A stretch of 64,000 nucleotides of DNA from Phaeodactylibacter xiamenensis (GCF_000759025.1 NZ_JPOS01000092.1:62001-126000), one strand, 5' to 3'. Positions 1-9,278 are shown, numbered from the stretch's first letter. Notes: generated from the sequence alone by a model not told the origin. Program-made: numbers and translations.

Positions 1-765
1 GACATCCGTGCAGCTTATCAGACAGAGACGCCGGTTCTTGGCCTTATACAACAGGAGACTGAGCTCACGCCCGAACAGGAGCGCGCTGCCCGCCGCCGAC
101 AGCAAGTCAAAGTACTGCTGGACCTGGAAGGTGATTTGCAACAGCCCGAATTGCTGTTCGACATTCAGCTGGGCGAGCAGGTTTCTGCCAATCTGGAATC
201 CATCCTCAATCAAAAGATGGCTCAGCTGCGCGGGAATCAGTCTGAGCTGAATAAACAGGTCTTTGGCCTCTTGCTCTTCAATGCCTTTCTGGGATCAGGG
301 GGCAGTAACCTGGCGACCGCAGGTGAGAATATCGCGCTGTCAAGCGTAAGCACCCTGCTCACCAATCAGCTTAACCGGCTGGCAGAAAACTATGTAGAGG
401 GCGTGGACCTCAGTATTGGCGTTGACTCTTATACTACGGATGCTTCTGCCGCTTCTGGAGAAACTGTCACGGAAGTCAACCTTGGCCTGTCCAAACAGTT
501 GTTCAATGACCGGCTTTCGGTTCAGGTGGGCGGCAACCTGGGCATGAGCGACAGCGAAGCTGCCGGGCAAAACACCGTCCTTGCCGGAGACTTCCGCCTG
601 GAGTACCAGCTTACTGAAGACGGCCGCTACAAAGTGTGGGTATTCCGGCGCCCGGACTACGACATTTTCTCCAACGGTATACGCACCGGTGCCAGTCTTA
701 TCTATCAGCGCTCCTTCGGCGATCTGCGCCGGGACAGTACTCAAAAGAATAATACCGATGACTAA
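1..765 (+). CDS. tamB: TamB (translocation and assembly module, C-terminal part; 5' end outside window)
   Basis: The frame is open from the first base to the TAA at 763-765, giving the last 254 residues of a larger protein. The sequence is a TamB C-terminal (DUF490-type) domain: a helical stretch ending in QLNRLAENYVEGVDLSIGV, followed by beta strands alternating polar and hydrophobic residues and closing with an outer-membrane-like segment (GASLIYQRSFGDL). TamB bridges the inner membrane and an Omp85 partner in the outer membrane and takes part in envelope assembly. The partner, tamL, follows and overlaps by 8 bases (ATGACTAA), the usual arrangement in Bacteroidota. The start lies beyond the window, so total length is unknown. 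The call rests on family resemblance plus gene order. Confidence 0.85.
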   Translation, partial: DIRAAYQTETPVLGLIQQETELTPEQERAARRRQQVKVLLDLEGDLQQPELLFDIQLGEQVSANLESILNQKMAQLRGNQSELNKQVFGLLLFNAFLGSGGSNLATAGENIALSSVSTLLTNQLNRLAENYVEGVDLSIGVDSYTTDASAASGETVTEVNLGLSKQLFNDRLSVQVGGNLGMSDSEAAGQNTVLAGDFRLEYQLTEDGRYKVWVFRRPDYDIFSNGIRTGASLIYQRSFGDLRRDSTQKNNTDD

Positions 766-3052
766 AACGCTGCTACACATCTCTGGCTTGTCCGTTTTAC
801 TGCTCCTGGCCGTCAGTTGCCAGCCTACCCGAACCTTGCAGGAAGGGCAGTACCTCTACACCGGAGCAAAACTGGAATACCCCGGCTCAAAGCCCGAAGT
901 AAGCTCTACTGCACTGGAAAGCGCTATTGCCCAGCAACCCAATCAGTCCTTTCTGGGCATGCCTGTCCGGCTGGGTATCTACAACGCTGCAAGTGGGAAA
1001 GACCGCAAGTTTAACCGATGGGTCCAACGCAAACTCGGAGAACCACCGGCGATTTTTGATTTCCAGGAAGCGGAAACCAGCCAGCTTCGGCTTGAAAAGC
1101 AACTGCTGGACCAGGGGTACCTGCAGGGCCGGGTACAAATGGATACCATCCGGAAAAAGCAAACGGTCTCTGCAGTCTATCGGTTATCACCGGGTACCCG
1201 CTATGAGCTGACAGGTATGGACTGGCCAGCAGACACTAATGACATCGGCCGCTTTATTCAGAAAGCCCATTCGGACTCCTCTGTCTGGCAAAATCAGCCT
1301 TATCAGACGCAGCGCCTGTCTGAAGAGCGGTCGAGGCTGGCCAACTCCGGCAATGAGAATGGATTCTACGGGCTAAGCCCCCGGCATTTTTACTACTTCC
1401 TTGATACCACCGCTGAGCAGCATAATGTAAAGGCTTTCCTGAGGCTTGCAGAATCGCCATCCGGCAACCCTTATCAACGGCATTATATTGGTCAAACAAA
1501 GGTATATCCCGTTTATTACCTGGAAGAGCCCGAATGGAATTATAAGGATACAGTGGAGGAAGAAGGTATTTTGTACCTCCAAAACCGAGACTTTGTCAAG
1601 CCACAGGTCCTCAGCCGCACTATTCTTCAGGACAAGGGCGACCTGTTCGTACAGTCCCTGCAGCAAAAGTCAACCAACCGGCTGATGGGGCTGGGCGCCT
1701 ACAAATTTGTCAACCTGAAGGTGGAGGTCCGCGAGGAGGGCGACAGCCTGTTTTTGGACCGTTCTTTCTATCTGACTCCAAATCTGACGCAAAACTTCTC
1801 TGCCGAGCTGGAAGTCAGCTCCCTGAGCACAGCGAGCAGTTCCCTGAATGGCGGTGTCAACCTCAACTATGCCCACCGCAACCTGTTTGGGGGTGCCGAA
1901 CGGTTCAACCTCAAGCTCTCTACCAACATTGCCACACAGATTGGCGGAGAGGTCGACTTTATCAACAGCTACAATATCGGGCTCGAGGCCAGTCTTCGGC
2001 TACCAGGAATGGTTGCGCCTTACAACTGGCTGAAAGGAGAGCAGGCCTGGCAATCCAGTACCACGGCCCAACTCCGGGGGGATTTTCAGCGACGGACCAA
2101 CAACTTTTCGCTGTTTTCCCTCTCTGGTTCCTATGGTTTTGACTGGCAGCCCGGCCGGTTACACCGGTACACCTGGAAGCCCGTACAGCTGACCCGTACC
2201 CAACTGCTGAGCAGTACGGATCAGTTTGAGGATCGGCTGGCCGGCAACCCGAGGCTCAGGGCCTCTTTCGATGACAATCTCATACTGAGTACCATTTTTG
2301 AGTACAACTACAGCGAAAAGCGCCCTGGCAAGCGGGAGGATTACCTGACCATGTTTGCCTCTGTGGAGCCTGCCGGCAACATCAGCTACGGCATAGCCAG
2401 CCTCATTGACCCAGACAAAACAAATGCTTATCGGCTTTTGGGCATGCCCTTTGCGCAGTTCATCCGGGTAGACGCTGGCATTCAATACCACTGGTACCAA
2501 AAGCAGGCCGACTGGCTTGCCCGGTTAAACATTGGAGTGGCTCAGCCCTATGGCAATGGAAGTTCCATTCCGTACATCCGCCAGTTTTTTGTGGGTGGCA
2601 GCAACAGCATAAGAGCCTGGCAAATCCGTACCCTCGGGCCGGGTGCCACACCGGTGGAAGCACTGGATGCCGAAACCTTTCAGGATCAGACGGGCGATTT
2701 GAAGCTGGAGGCTAACGTGGAATACCGTTTCCCCATCATCAGCTACCTCAAGGGTGCCGCCTTTGTAGACGCGGGTAATATCTGGCTGGTAGAACAAGGC
2801 CCGGCGGATACCGGTACCGAATCGGGCGTTTTCCAATGGGATGAATTCTATCGTCAAATCGCTATTGGCGGCGGGCTTGGCCTCCGGCTGGACATTTCCT
2901 ACTTTGTACTCCGACTGGATATAGCGTTTCCCTTCCGTAAGCCTTACAACGAACCAGGCAACCGCTGGGTTTTTGATGAGGTTGCATTTGGATCTCCGAA
3001 CTGGAGGACAGAAAATATTGTTTACAACCTTGCGATTGGTTATCCGTTCTGA
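758..3052 (+). CDS. tamL: TamL, lipidated Omp85/TamA-family outer membrane assembly protein
   Basis: A 764-residue protein. The start at 758 was chosen because it yields a lipoprotein signal peptide (hydrophobic LSVLLLLAVSC, lipid cysteine at residue 21) and overlaps the tamB stop; an upstream in-frame extension to 581 would read through tamB and has no signal. The middle holds POTRA-like regions (about 60-380), and the last 380 residues form a 16-strand-type Omp85 barrel with the FFVGGSNSIRAW signature and a terminal phenylalanine. TamL is the Bacteroidota form of TamA, an outer-membrane protein carrying an N-terminal lipid, paired with TamB. The family is certain; the choice of TamL over another Omp85 lipoprotein rests on the lipobox and on tamB next door. 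Confidence 0.88.
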   Translation: MTKTLLHISGLSVLLLLAVSCQPTRTLQEGQYLYTGAKLEYPGSKPEVSSTALESAIAQQPNQSFLGMPVRLGIYNAASGKDRKFNRWVQRKLGEPPAIFDFQEAETSQLRLEKQLLDQGYLQGRVQMDTIRKKQTVSAVYRLSPGTRYELTGMDWPADTNDIGRFIQKAHSDSSVWQNQPYQTQRLSEERSRLANSGNENGFYGLSPRHFYYFLDTTAEQHNVKAFLRLAESPSGNPYQRHYIGQTKVYPVYYLEEPEWNYKDTVEEEGILYLQNRDFVKPQVLSRTILQDKGDLFVQSLQQKSTNRLMGLGAYKFVNLKVEVREEGDSLFLDRSFYLTPNLTQNFSAELEVSSLSTASSSLNGGVNLNYAHRNLFGGAERFNLKLSTNIATQIGGEVDFINSYNIGLEASLRLPGMVAPYNWLKGEQAWQSSTTAQLRGDFQRRTNNFSLFSLSGSYGFDWQPGRLHRYTWKPVQLTRTQLLSSTDQFEDRLAGNPRLRASFDDNLILSTIFEYNYSEKRPGKREDYLTMFASVEPAGNISYGIASLIDPDKTNAYRLLGMPFAQFIRVDAGIQYHWYQKQADWLARLNIGVAQPYGNGSSIPYIRQFFVGGSNSIRAWQIRTLGPGATPVEALDAETFQDQTGDLKLEANVEYRFPIISYLKGAAFVDAGNIWLVEQGPADTGTESGVFQWDEFYRQIAIGGGLGLRLDISYFVLRLDIAFPFRKPYNEPGNRWVFDEVAFGSPNWRTENIVYNLAIGYPF

Positions 3053-3211
3053 TTTCTAAGATTCTGAATATATCCATAGGTTATACTCAGTCAAAATCGC
3101 CATTTTTTAGTATCATTGCCGGAATTTATCTTGGAGCAACTTTGCTGTTTTCAAAAACAGGGAAGAGAAAAGCCCGCTGATTCCGTTTTACCCGAAAAAG
3201 TATAAGACAAT

Positions 3212-4276
3212 ATGAGGACCAAGCTGTCTCAATTTGATTTTACATTACCACCCGAACTCATTGCCAAATACCCAGCCGACAACCGCCACGATTCCAGGTT
3301 GATGGTCGTTCACCGGGACTCAGGTAAAATCGAACACCGGACGTTTAAAGACATCCTCGAGTACTTTGATGAGGGCGATGCCATGATTTTCAATAATACC
3401 AAGGTATTCCCCGCTCGTCTGTATGGCAAAAAGGAAAAAACCGGTGCGGACATCGAGGTGTTCCTCCTGCGCGAGCTCAATAGCGAATCCCGTCTTTGGG
3501 ATGTCCTGGTTGACCCTGCCCGTAAAATCAGAGTTGGTAATAAACTCTATTTCAGTGATGAACACGACAATGATGTACTGGTAGCTGAAGTAGTGGACAA
3601 TACGACCTCCCGCGGCAGGACCATCCGTTTCATTTATGACGATAGCGATGAGAATTTTCAGAAAGATCTGCACCGGCTTGGCACCACGCCCCTGCCTAAA
3701 GAAATAGGGCGTAAGGCTGAAACCCTGGACCGGGACCGCTATCAGACACTTTTCGCGAAGGAAATGGGCGCTGTTGCAGCGCCTACTGCAGGATTGCACT
3801 ATAGCGACGAACTACTTAAGCGGCTGGAAATCAAGGGTGTTGAATTTGCCGAACTCACTCTCCACATCGGTCTGGGCACCTTCCGCAGTATAGACGTGGA
3901 GGACCTGTCCAAGCACAAAATGGATGCGGAGTACTTTAAAATTGACAATAATGCAGTGGAGACGGTCAACAAAGCCAAAGCAGGAGAGCACAGGGTCTGT
4001 GCGGTAGGTACGACAAGCATGCGGGCTATCGAATCAGCCGTTTCTGCTGAGAATATGCTCAAGGAAGCCGAAGGGTGGACCAATCTGTTTATCTATCCGC
4101 CTTATGAATTTAGCATCCCGGATGCCATGGTCACCAACTTTCACCTGCCCAAATCCAGCCTGATGATTATGGTGTGTGCTTTTGGCGGGTACGACCTGAT
4201 CATGGAAGCTTACAAGCAGGCAGTCAAGGAAAAGTACCGGTTCTTTGCTTATGGTGACGCTATGCTCATTATATAG
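3212..4276 (+). CDS. queA: S-adenosylmethionine:tRNA ribosyltransferase-isomerase (QueA)
   Basis: A 354-residue protein of normal QueA length. It transfers and isomerises the ribosyl part of S-adenosylmethionine onto 7-aminomethyl-7-deazaguanine at the tRNA wobble position, making epoxyqueuosine. Family blocks visible: [15 protein letters not shown] at the N-terminus, [13 protein letters not shown] around residue 55, [10 protein letters not shown] around 190, LHIGLGTFR around 215 and [18 protein letters not shown] near the C-terminus. It stands alone, 159 bases after tamL, and is followed by its own terminator. A weak -7 box (TATCTTGG at 3127) lies upstream. Cytoplasmic. Confidence 0.97.
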   Translation: MRTKLSQFDFTLPPELIAKYPADNRHDSRLMVVHRDSGKIEHRTFKDILEYFDEGDAMIFNNTKVFPARLYGKKEKTGADIEVFLLRELNSESRLWDVLVDPARKIRVGNKLYFSDEHDNDVLVAEVVDNTTSRGRTIRFIYDDSDENFQKDLHRLGTTPLPKEIGRKAETLDRDRYQTLFAKEMGAVAAPTAGLHYSDELLKRLEIKGVEFAELTLHIGLGTFRSIDVEDLSKHKMDAEYFKIDNNAVETVNKAKAGEHRVCAVGTTSMRAIESAVSAENMLKEAEGWTNLFIYPPYEFSIPDAMVTNFHLPKSSLMIMVCAFGGYDLIMEAYKQAVKEKYRFFAYGDAMLII

Positions 4277-4315
4277 CATAATCATCAGAAATATTGTGTA
4301 CATTACTCACATAAC

Positions 4316-4350
4316 AAAGCGTATCTGAAGGCCTTTTAGATACGCTTTTT
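4316..4350 (+). terminator. Rho-independent terminator of queA
   Basis: An 11-bp perfect stem (AAAGCGTATCT paired with AGATACGCTTT) followed by a T run, 40 bases after the queA stop. Confidence 0.85.
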
Positions 4351-4460
4351 ACTTCGTACATTTCATGGAGTAGCGTTTACAGGGACGTCTACTCCTGGTT
4401 TAAACAGCTAAAGCGCAGCCTTTTCATCAAACTGCTGCGGTAACAGATCATATTTACGCC

Positions 4461-5654
4461 ATGCCCCGGATTTTACTCCTTTCATTGCTTTTGACTCTGG
4501 GAAAGACATTACCGGCTTCCAACTGTGAGGAGATCACCATTCCCTTTTTCACGGAGCAAGTGCCCATTCAGTACCAAACGGATTTGCTGCAGATCCCGCG
4601 CCCGGAAATGACAGAGCTGGGCTTAAGGGCTTATTTCCGTCAAATGAGTACGACGAAGTACGATGTGCTGATCAGAAGCCTGCAGCAGGCCCGGCGTGCT
4701 TTCCGGCTCAATGACTGGCTGTATTACAAACTCGTCAGGCAGGTCCTGATGCAAATATATGGGCAGCATGAGCCTGTAGACCGCACGCTGAGTGCCTGGT
4801 TTATCATGTCGCAGAGTGGCTATGATACCCGGCTGACTTACCTGGAAGACGAAGCTTATCTTTATGTATTCACTCTGGACGAGGTGTTTGAAGCCCCTAT
4901 CATTCAGGACCGGGGCCGGTCTTTTATCAACCTCACCGAGGTACGGGCGGGCAGGGCTCCACAGCGGGCCCTCTACATGCTGGGGTTCGTCCCTAACGGG
5001 GATGGACATGCCTTCACCTTTGCCTTTAGAGATCTGCCCCGGCTGCGCCCTATGCTTAAGCGGCAGAAGGTTAACTTTTTTTACCAGAATGAATGGCATG
5101 CCCTGGAAGTCGAGGTGGATGAAAATATCGCCGCCTACATGGAAGACTACCCCATTGTAGCAGAAACGCAATACCTGGAGGTGCCTTTGTCGCCTCAGCT
5201 GTTTCAAAGCCTGATTCCTCCGCTGCGTGAGATGATCAAAGGCAAAAATGAGTGGCAGACAGCCGAGCTGCTGGCTGCTTTTACCCGTTCTGCCTTTGAA
5301 TACAAAGAAGACAAAGCCTACTTTGGATGCAGTAAGCCCATGGTGGCCGAAGAGGTCTTCATTCATCCTTTTTCTGATTGTGAAGACCGTACTGCGCTGT
5401 TTTTCCAACTGGCAAAAACCTTACTCCCCATCCCTACCCTGGTAGTAGCCTACCCTGACCACCTTACCCTGGCGATGGCATTGCCAGCGGCACCTGGCAG
5501 CACCATACCCTACGAGGGGCGCAATTACTACTTCACAGACCCTACCGGCCCGGTACGGGACCAAAAAGTAGGGCAGGTACCCAAGGGATACGAACAAAAA
5601 CCATTTTCGGTACTTAAACACTATTCCATGTCCGGCGTTAAGCAGGAGAAATAA
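4461..5654 (+). CDS. Secreted protein with C-terminal transglutaminase-like cysteine domain
   Basis: A 397-residue protein with a short N-terminal signal peptide (MPRILLLSLLLTLGKTLPA). The last 150 residues look like a transglutaminase-like cysteine protease fold: Cys307 in SDCEDRTALFFQLAK, His334 in YPDHLTLAM and Asp360 in YYFTDPT form a plausible Cys-His-Asp triad in the right order. The first 250 residues are not recognised; they contain helical and beta segments and no repeats. No neighbour points to a substrate. Proteins of this sort in Bacteroidota are usually annotated as hypothetical; whether it cuts or crosslinks proteins cannot be told from sequence. Confidence 0.75.
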   Translation: MPRILLLSLLLTLGKTLPASNCEEITIPFFTEQVPIQYQTDLLQIPRPEMTELGLRAYFRQMSTTKYDVLIRSLQQARRAFRLNDWLYYKLVRQVLMQIYGQHEPVDRTLSAWFIMSQSGYDTRLTYLEDEAYLYVFTLDEVFEAPIIQDRGRSFINLTEVRAGRAPQRALYMLGFVPNGDGHAFTFAFRDLPRLRPMLKRQKVNFFYQNEWHALEVEVDENIAAYMEDYPIVAETQYLEVPLSPQLFQSLIPPLREMIKGKNEWQTAELLAAFTRSAFEYKEDKAYFGCSKPMVAEEVFIHPFSDCEDRTALFFQLAKTLLPIPTLVVAYPDHLTLAMALPAAPGSTIPYEGRNYYFTDPTGPVRDQKVGQVPKGYEQKPFSVLKHYSMSGVKQEK

Positions 5655-5691
5655 GTAAGTTACCGACCGCATTTAAAAAGCGTAATAAATA

Positions 5692-5722
5692 TTTGGATAA
5701 TACGTTAGGTTTTTTACTTTTG
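5692..5722 (+). promoter_or_regulatory. Bacteroidota-type promoter upstream of the DUF2795 gene
   Basis: TTTG at 5692-5695, a 19-base spacer and TACTTTTG at 5715-5722 match the Bacteroidota consensus exactly. Predicted transcription start is near 5728-5729, about 200 bases before the next start codon. Confidence 0.7.
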
Positions 5723-5728
5723 CCGAAA

Positions 5729-5801
5729 GTAGGTGGGTAAACGGATAAACAGTGGCTGCGTACAAAAACAACTGCCCGTTAAGCCTAATTTTTTCGCCTA
5801 C
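5729..5801 (+). ncRNA. Candidate structured leader or small RNA, unclassified
   Basis: Directly at the predicted transcription start, GTAGGTG (5729-5735) pairs with CGCCTAC (5795-5801). Inside it GGGTAAACGG pairs imperfectly with CCGTTAAGCC, then CAGT with ACTG, giving one long interrupted hairpin. It could be the 5' leader of the DUF2795 gene or an independent small RNA; a T-rich stretch (around 5820-5830) follows, but no clean terminator. It matches no riboswitch class that I recognise. Confidence 0.35.
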
Positions 5802-5929
5802 GATTTGCTTAGTTGCCGCTTTTTACCTTTTATAAAATTCCTATTGGCTGTTTTTTGATTTTTCCTGGTTTCAAAGGTTAATCCGGAGCCTGAATAAAAC
5901 AGCCAACTAACAACAAACTTTGCCAACCT

Positions 5930-6151
5930 ATGTATTGGACACTTGAACTTGCTCACCATCTGGAAGACGCACCATGGCCAGCTACTCGCGATGAGCTGAT
6001 CGACTACGCGATTCGCTCCGGAGCGCCTTTGGAAGTGATCGAAAACCTGCAGCAAATGGAGGATGAAGGTGAAGTGTACGAAGGAATGGAAGAAATCTGG
6101 CCGGACTACCCCCGCAAAGATGACTTTCTCTTCAATGAAGACGAATACTAA
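5930..6151 (+). CDS. DUF2795 domain small protein
   Basis: A 73-residue acidic protein beginning MYWTLELAHHLEDAPWPAT and ending FNEDEY. It matches the short, strongly conserved DUF2795 family seen widely in Bacteroidota, where length and both ends are almost invariant. The function is unknown. The segment WPATRDELIDYAIRSGAP resembles a small helical domain of the kind used in binding rather than catalysis. It has its own promoter with a long leader and its own terminator, so it is monocistronic. Confidence 0.9.
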   Translation: MYWTLELAHHLEDAPWPATRDELIDYAIRSGAPLEVIENLQQMEDEGEVYEGMEEIWPDYPRKDDFLFNEDEY

Positions 6152-6218
6152 GCTATTTGCTTTATGCTTTGCTTTTCTGAGTACCCTGGTACTCGAAAAA
6201 GTTAGTCACAATTCCAAT

Positions 6219-6262
6219 AAAAGGTTTTGAGTAGCTTGTCAATACTCAAAACCTTTTTTATT
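6219..6262 (+). terminator. Rho-independent terminator after the DUF2795 gene
   Basis: A 15-bp perfect stem (AAAAGGTTTTGAGTA with TACTCAAAACCTTTT), a 9-base loop and a trailing T run. Confidence 0.9.
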
Positions 6263-6416
6263 TTAGTCTCCCCAACGCGTAACAGACCTGTTTACCCCTC
6301 CCGAATAGTGCAATTTAAACCTGTATTAATTGGCATTCGTCAAAAAATACCCTATTTTGAATGTCACAAATTATGCACACTGGCCAAACTACTCATGGCC
6401 TTAACCAAACCAGTAG

Positions 6417-7928
6417 ATGAAAAACTTACTTGAAATAGCTCGTGTCGTAACCAAGCGAAAAGTACGCAAAATCGAGATCTTTGATGACCATTCCCTGCGC
6501 AACAACAAGAGCAAATTCAACCAGTTTTATGAGGCGTTGCGCGACAATAAGTTCAAAAATGACCGGGAAGCCGCCAGCACGCTCTATAAATGCAGCCCAA
6601 CCGACCCGAAATACCGGCAGCTTAAGTCCCGCTTCAGAAAGCGCTTGTTGAATACGCTCTTTTTCCTGGATATCAATATGCCAAAAGCGGCTAATTATGA
6701 CCGGGCTTACTATTCCTGCCATAAGGATTGGACCCTTGTCAAAACGCTCATCTGGTATAATGCTCCCAGCTCAGCAGCCCAGCTCGCCCGCCAAATTCTG
6801 ACGACCTCCCTGAAATTCAAATTTGCTGACCTTATCATTAACAGTTCACGCATTCTGAGGGACTATGCAGCTCAACAAGGCGATGAGCGTGATTATGAGG
6901 AATACGATAACTACATTAAGGAGTACAATGATATTCTGAATGCCGAAATCCGCTCAGAAGAACTCCTGCAACGGGTAGTGATGAATTACTACAAGCCCCT
7001 TTCAAAAACACAGGAACTGACCGAAAATATTGAAGACTATTGCGAAGCGCTTGTGAGCTTATCTGAGCAGTATGACTCGCCCGTTATCTTTTATAATATG
7101 TACCTGGTCTGGATTTTTGCCTATGAAATCCAACAGGATTTTGAATCCATGCTTGAAGTCTGCGAACAGGGCGAGCAGTTTGTACAGAAAAACGCAGTCT
7201 ATAAACAGCATAAAAAGACCGTAACCTTTCAGACGAAAAAGATGTCCGCTTACCTCCACCTGCGCAACTACCGTGATGGAAGGGCCACAGCCGAAAAATG
7301 CCTGAAAGAGCTCAAAGCCGGAAGCGAGGACTGGTTCAACTTCATGGACTACTACTTTCTGCTAACCATGCACGTCAATAACCCCCTGCAGAGCGTAGCT
7401 ATTTTCAAGCTGGTATACAACAACTCCAAGCTCCGTAAACAGGACAACGAAATTGTTGAAAAATGGGACATATACGAAGGTTATATCGAGTACCTGATAC
7501 AGGTGGAGGGAAAAGAAAACCATGTACTTCAAAAACAGCAGAATAAACAATTCCGAGCGTCTAAATTTATTGGCAAACCTACGCCGTACAATAAGGAACA
7601 GCGGATCTTTACAGTCCACGTACTCATCCTTCAAATACTCTTCCTGCTGGAGGAACGCAAATTTAATGAAGTAATGGACCTGATCGACCGCCTCAAAAAA
7701 TACGCCAACCGGCAATTGCGCCGGGAGGAATACCACCGCCCGGTACAGTTCATCCGGCTGTTGCAGCAATACGCCAAATCTGATTTCCAGCCCGGCGAGA
7801 CCACCGGGACGGAACGGTACCTGAATCAACTGAAAAGTGTCCCGTTTTTTTACAGAGGGGTCAATGCGGAGTTGGAAATCATACCTTACGAAATGCTCTG
7901 GGAGCGCATTCAGCAGTATGTCCGGTAG
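6417..7928 (+). CDS. Conserved hypothetical protein, all-helical, unrecognised
   Basis: A 503-residue protein with no signal peptide and no membrane segment, so probably cytoplasmic. It is rich in Lys, Glu, Tyr and Gln and appears helical throughout, with a TPR-like look in the middle (residues about 110-330, pairs such as YLHLRNYRDGRATAEKCLKELKAGS). The first 90 residues are basic (ARVVTKRKVRKIEIFD, RFRKRLLNTLFFLDI). I do not recognise the family and assign no function. The ATG at 6417 follows an AT-rich intergenic region. It ends 198 bases before cmk, which has its own promoter, so it is probably transcribed alone. Confidence 0.75.
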   Translation: MKNLLEIARVVTKRKVRKIEIFDDHSLRNNKSKFNQFYEALRDNKFKNDREAASTLYKCSPTDPKYRQLKSRFRKRLLNTLFFLDINMPKAANYDRAYYSCHKDWTLVKTLIWYNAPSSAAQLARQILTTSLKFKFADLIINSSRILRDYAAQQGDERDYEEYDNYIKEYNDILNAEIRSEELLQRVVMNYYKPLSKTQELTENIEDYCEALVSLSEQYDSPVIFYNMYLVWIFAYEIQQDFESMLEVCEQGEQFVQKNAVYKQHKKTVTFQTKKMSAYLHLRNYRDGRATAEKCLKELKAGSEDWFNFMDYYFLLTMHVNNPLQSVAIFKLVYNNSKLRKQDNEIVEKWDIYEGYIEYLIQVEGKENHVLQKQQNKQFRASKFIGKPTPYNKEQRIFTVHVLILQILFLLEERKFNEVMDLIDRLKKYANRQLRREEYHRPVQFIRLLQQYAKSDFQPGETTGTERYLNQLKSVPFFYRGVNAELEIIPYEMLWERIQQYVR

Positions 7929-8070
7929 CAGCGTAGCGCTGACATATGCGTTTACAGCAAATGATTATTTTCAGAAAAGCTCTTCAATTTCAGTCCATTT
8001 GTTCACAGGGATTCGAGCCTGTCGCGTCAGTTCTAAAACCAAAGGCGGGAAGTGCCGTACACGAGGTGGT

Positions 8071-8103
8071 TTTGAAAAAGTCGGCAGCAGTTCGTTATCT
8101 TTA
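8071..8103 (+). promoter_or_regulatory. Bacteroidota-type promoter of cmk
   Basis: TTTG at 8071-8074, a 21-base spacer and TATCTTTA at 8096-8103, 23 bases before the GTG start. The predicted leader is very short, about 15-20 bases, with no Shine-Dalgarno sequence. Confidence 0.7.
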
Positions 8104-8126
8104 CCGCCCGGAAAAACCAAGCCTAC

Positions 8127-8789
8127 GTGAAAAAAATCATCATAGCCATTGATGGCTACTCTTCCTGCGGAAAAAGCACCCTTGCCAAATCCCTAGCCAG
8201 CCACCTTGGCTATACTTATATCGACTCAGGGGCGATGTACCGGGCTGTCACCCTATTCTTACTGGAACACAGTATAAAAGTGGAAGACCAGGATCGGGTG
8301 CAGACCGCCCTGAAGGACATCAACATACGCTTTGCAGATAATAACCATACACTGCTCAATGGCAGGGATGTAGAAAGTGAAATCCGGCAGATGTCCGTTT
8401 CTAATTACGTTAGCGAGGTGGCAGCGGTTCCGGAGGTACGCCGGGCTATGGTCAGCCAGCAACAACAAATGGGTGAAGAACGGGGCATCGTTATGGACGG
8501 AAGAGATATCGGAACGGTAGTCTTCCCAAAAGCAGAGCTTAAAATTTTTCTCACCGCAGACCCCGAAATCAGGGCGCGCAGAAGGTATGATGAGCTTGCT
8601 CAAAAGGGGCAAGAGGCTACTCTCGAAGCCGTCAAGGCAAATCTGACCCACCGAGATCATATTGATTCCACCCGTGAGGACAGCCCGCTGCGGCAGGCAG
8701 CCGATGCTGTAATTATTGATAATACTTTGCTGAACCGGGAAGAGCAACTGGACCGGGCAATTTTTCTGGCCCGGCAGGCCGGTGCCTGA
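8127..8789 (+). CDS. cmk: Cytidylate kinase
   Basis: A 220-residue enzyme that phosphorylates CMP and dCMP with ATP in the cytoplasm. The P-loop is GYSSCGKST (residues 10-18), followed by the CMP-binding YIDSGAMYRAVT, and MDGRDIGTVVFPKAELKIFLTA near residue 130, all hallmarks of bacterial Cmk. The start is a GTG at 8127: it is the only start giving the canonical short N-terminus (KKIIIAIDGYSS) and sits just behind a good promoter. A strong terminator follows. Confidence 0.97.
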   Translation: MKKIIIAIDGYSSCGKSTLAKSLASHLGYTYIDSGAMYRAVTLFLLEHSIKVEDQDRVQTALKDINIRFADNNHTLLNGRDVESEIRQMSVSNYVSEVAAVPEVRRAMVSQQQQMGEERGIVMDGRDIGTVVFPKAELKIFLTADPEIRARRRYDELAQKGQEATLEAVKANLTHRDHIDSTREDSPLRQAADAVIIDNTLLNREEQLDRAIFLARQAGA

Positions 8790-8792
8790 AGC

Positions 8793-8840
8793 AAAAAAGC
8801 GTGGGCTGCCTTTTTCAGGCTGCCCACGCTTTTATTTTTT
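8793..8840. terminator. Bidirectional terminator between cmk and the Nudix-like gene
   Basis: AAAAGCGTGGGC pairs with GCCCACGCTTTT, extended inward by GCC/GGC. It has T runs on both strands, and the flanking genes converge. Confidence 0.88.
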
Positions 8841-8855
8841 CTGCTTATGATTCTC

Positions 8856-9278
8856 CTACAGGTCTTTAACCGAGTTGCGGTCTACCAAAATATCTTTAAG
8901 TTCTTTCAGAAATTCATATTGGTGGGGCATCACCTTTTTTACGGCCTCTTTCAGGGCAAAATAAGTACCTTTTTCCATGCTCTTGATCTTATCTTTAAGG
9001 TACTGCGCATCTTCGGAAAGCATCGACTTCAGAGAAGGGATTTCATGCCAATCGCCCTCTACTGCTATCGCATTTTCCAAATCGCCACTGTCCTGCGCCA
9101 CCGGGTCTAACTCGATAAGACGGTCATCCTCGATGAAGGTACGGGACTTATCATTGTCCATTGCGCCCTGTGGCAGGTCCCATTTAGTACCCTTTTCATC
9201 AGCATTGACCAAAAAGATCTCAAGCCCCTGCTCCCGGAACCTGTATATGATAAGGTTAGCTTTCTTCCGTAACTTCAT
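8856..9278 (-). CDS. Nudix-fold-like protein lacking a Nudix box
   Basis: A 140-residue cytoplasmic protein. The start resembles a Nudix domain of the Ap4A-hydrolase type: ANLIIYRFREQGLEIFLVN followed by KWDLPQG, the usual strand just before the Nudix box. The catalytic box itself (GX5EX7REUXEEXGU) is not present: after PQGAMDNDKSRTFIEDDRLIEL no REXXEE block can be found. It may therefore bind a nucleotide without cutting it, or be an unrelated fold. The C-terminal third is helical and charged. It is convergent with cmk and shares its terminator; the gene upstream on the same strand ends 109 bases away. Confidence 0.6.
   Translation of the reverse strand: MKLRKKANLIIYRFREQGLEIFLVNADEKGTKWDLPQGAMDNDKSRTFIEDDRLIELDPVAQDSGDLENAIAVEGDWHEIPSLKSMLSEDAQYLKDKIKSMEKGTYFALKEAVKKVMPHQYEFLKELKDILVDRNSVKDL

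Noticed and set aside
4367-4395. Inverted repeat GGAGTAG/CTACTCC upstream of the transglutaminase-like gene
   Set aside because: Seven base pairs with a 15-base loop; could be an operator or chance, and no second copy was seen.
7946-8152. 68-codon frame upstream of cmk
   Set aside because: It runs over the cmk promoter and start, and the sequence has no recognisable features.
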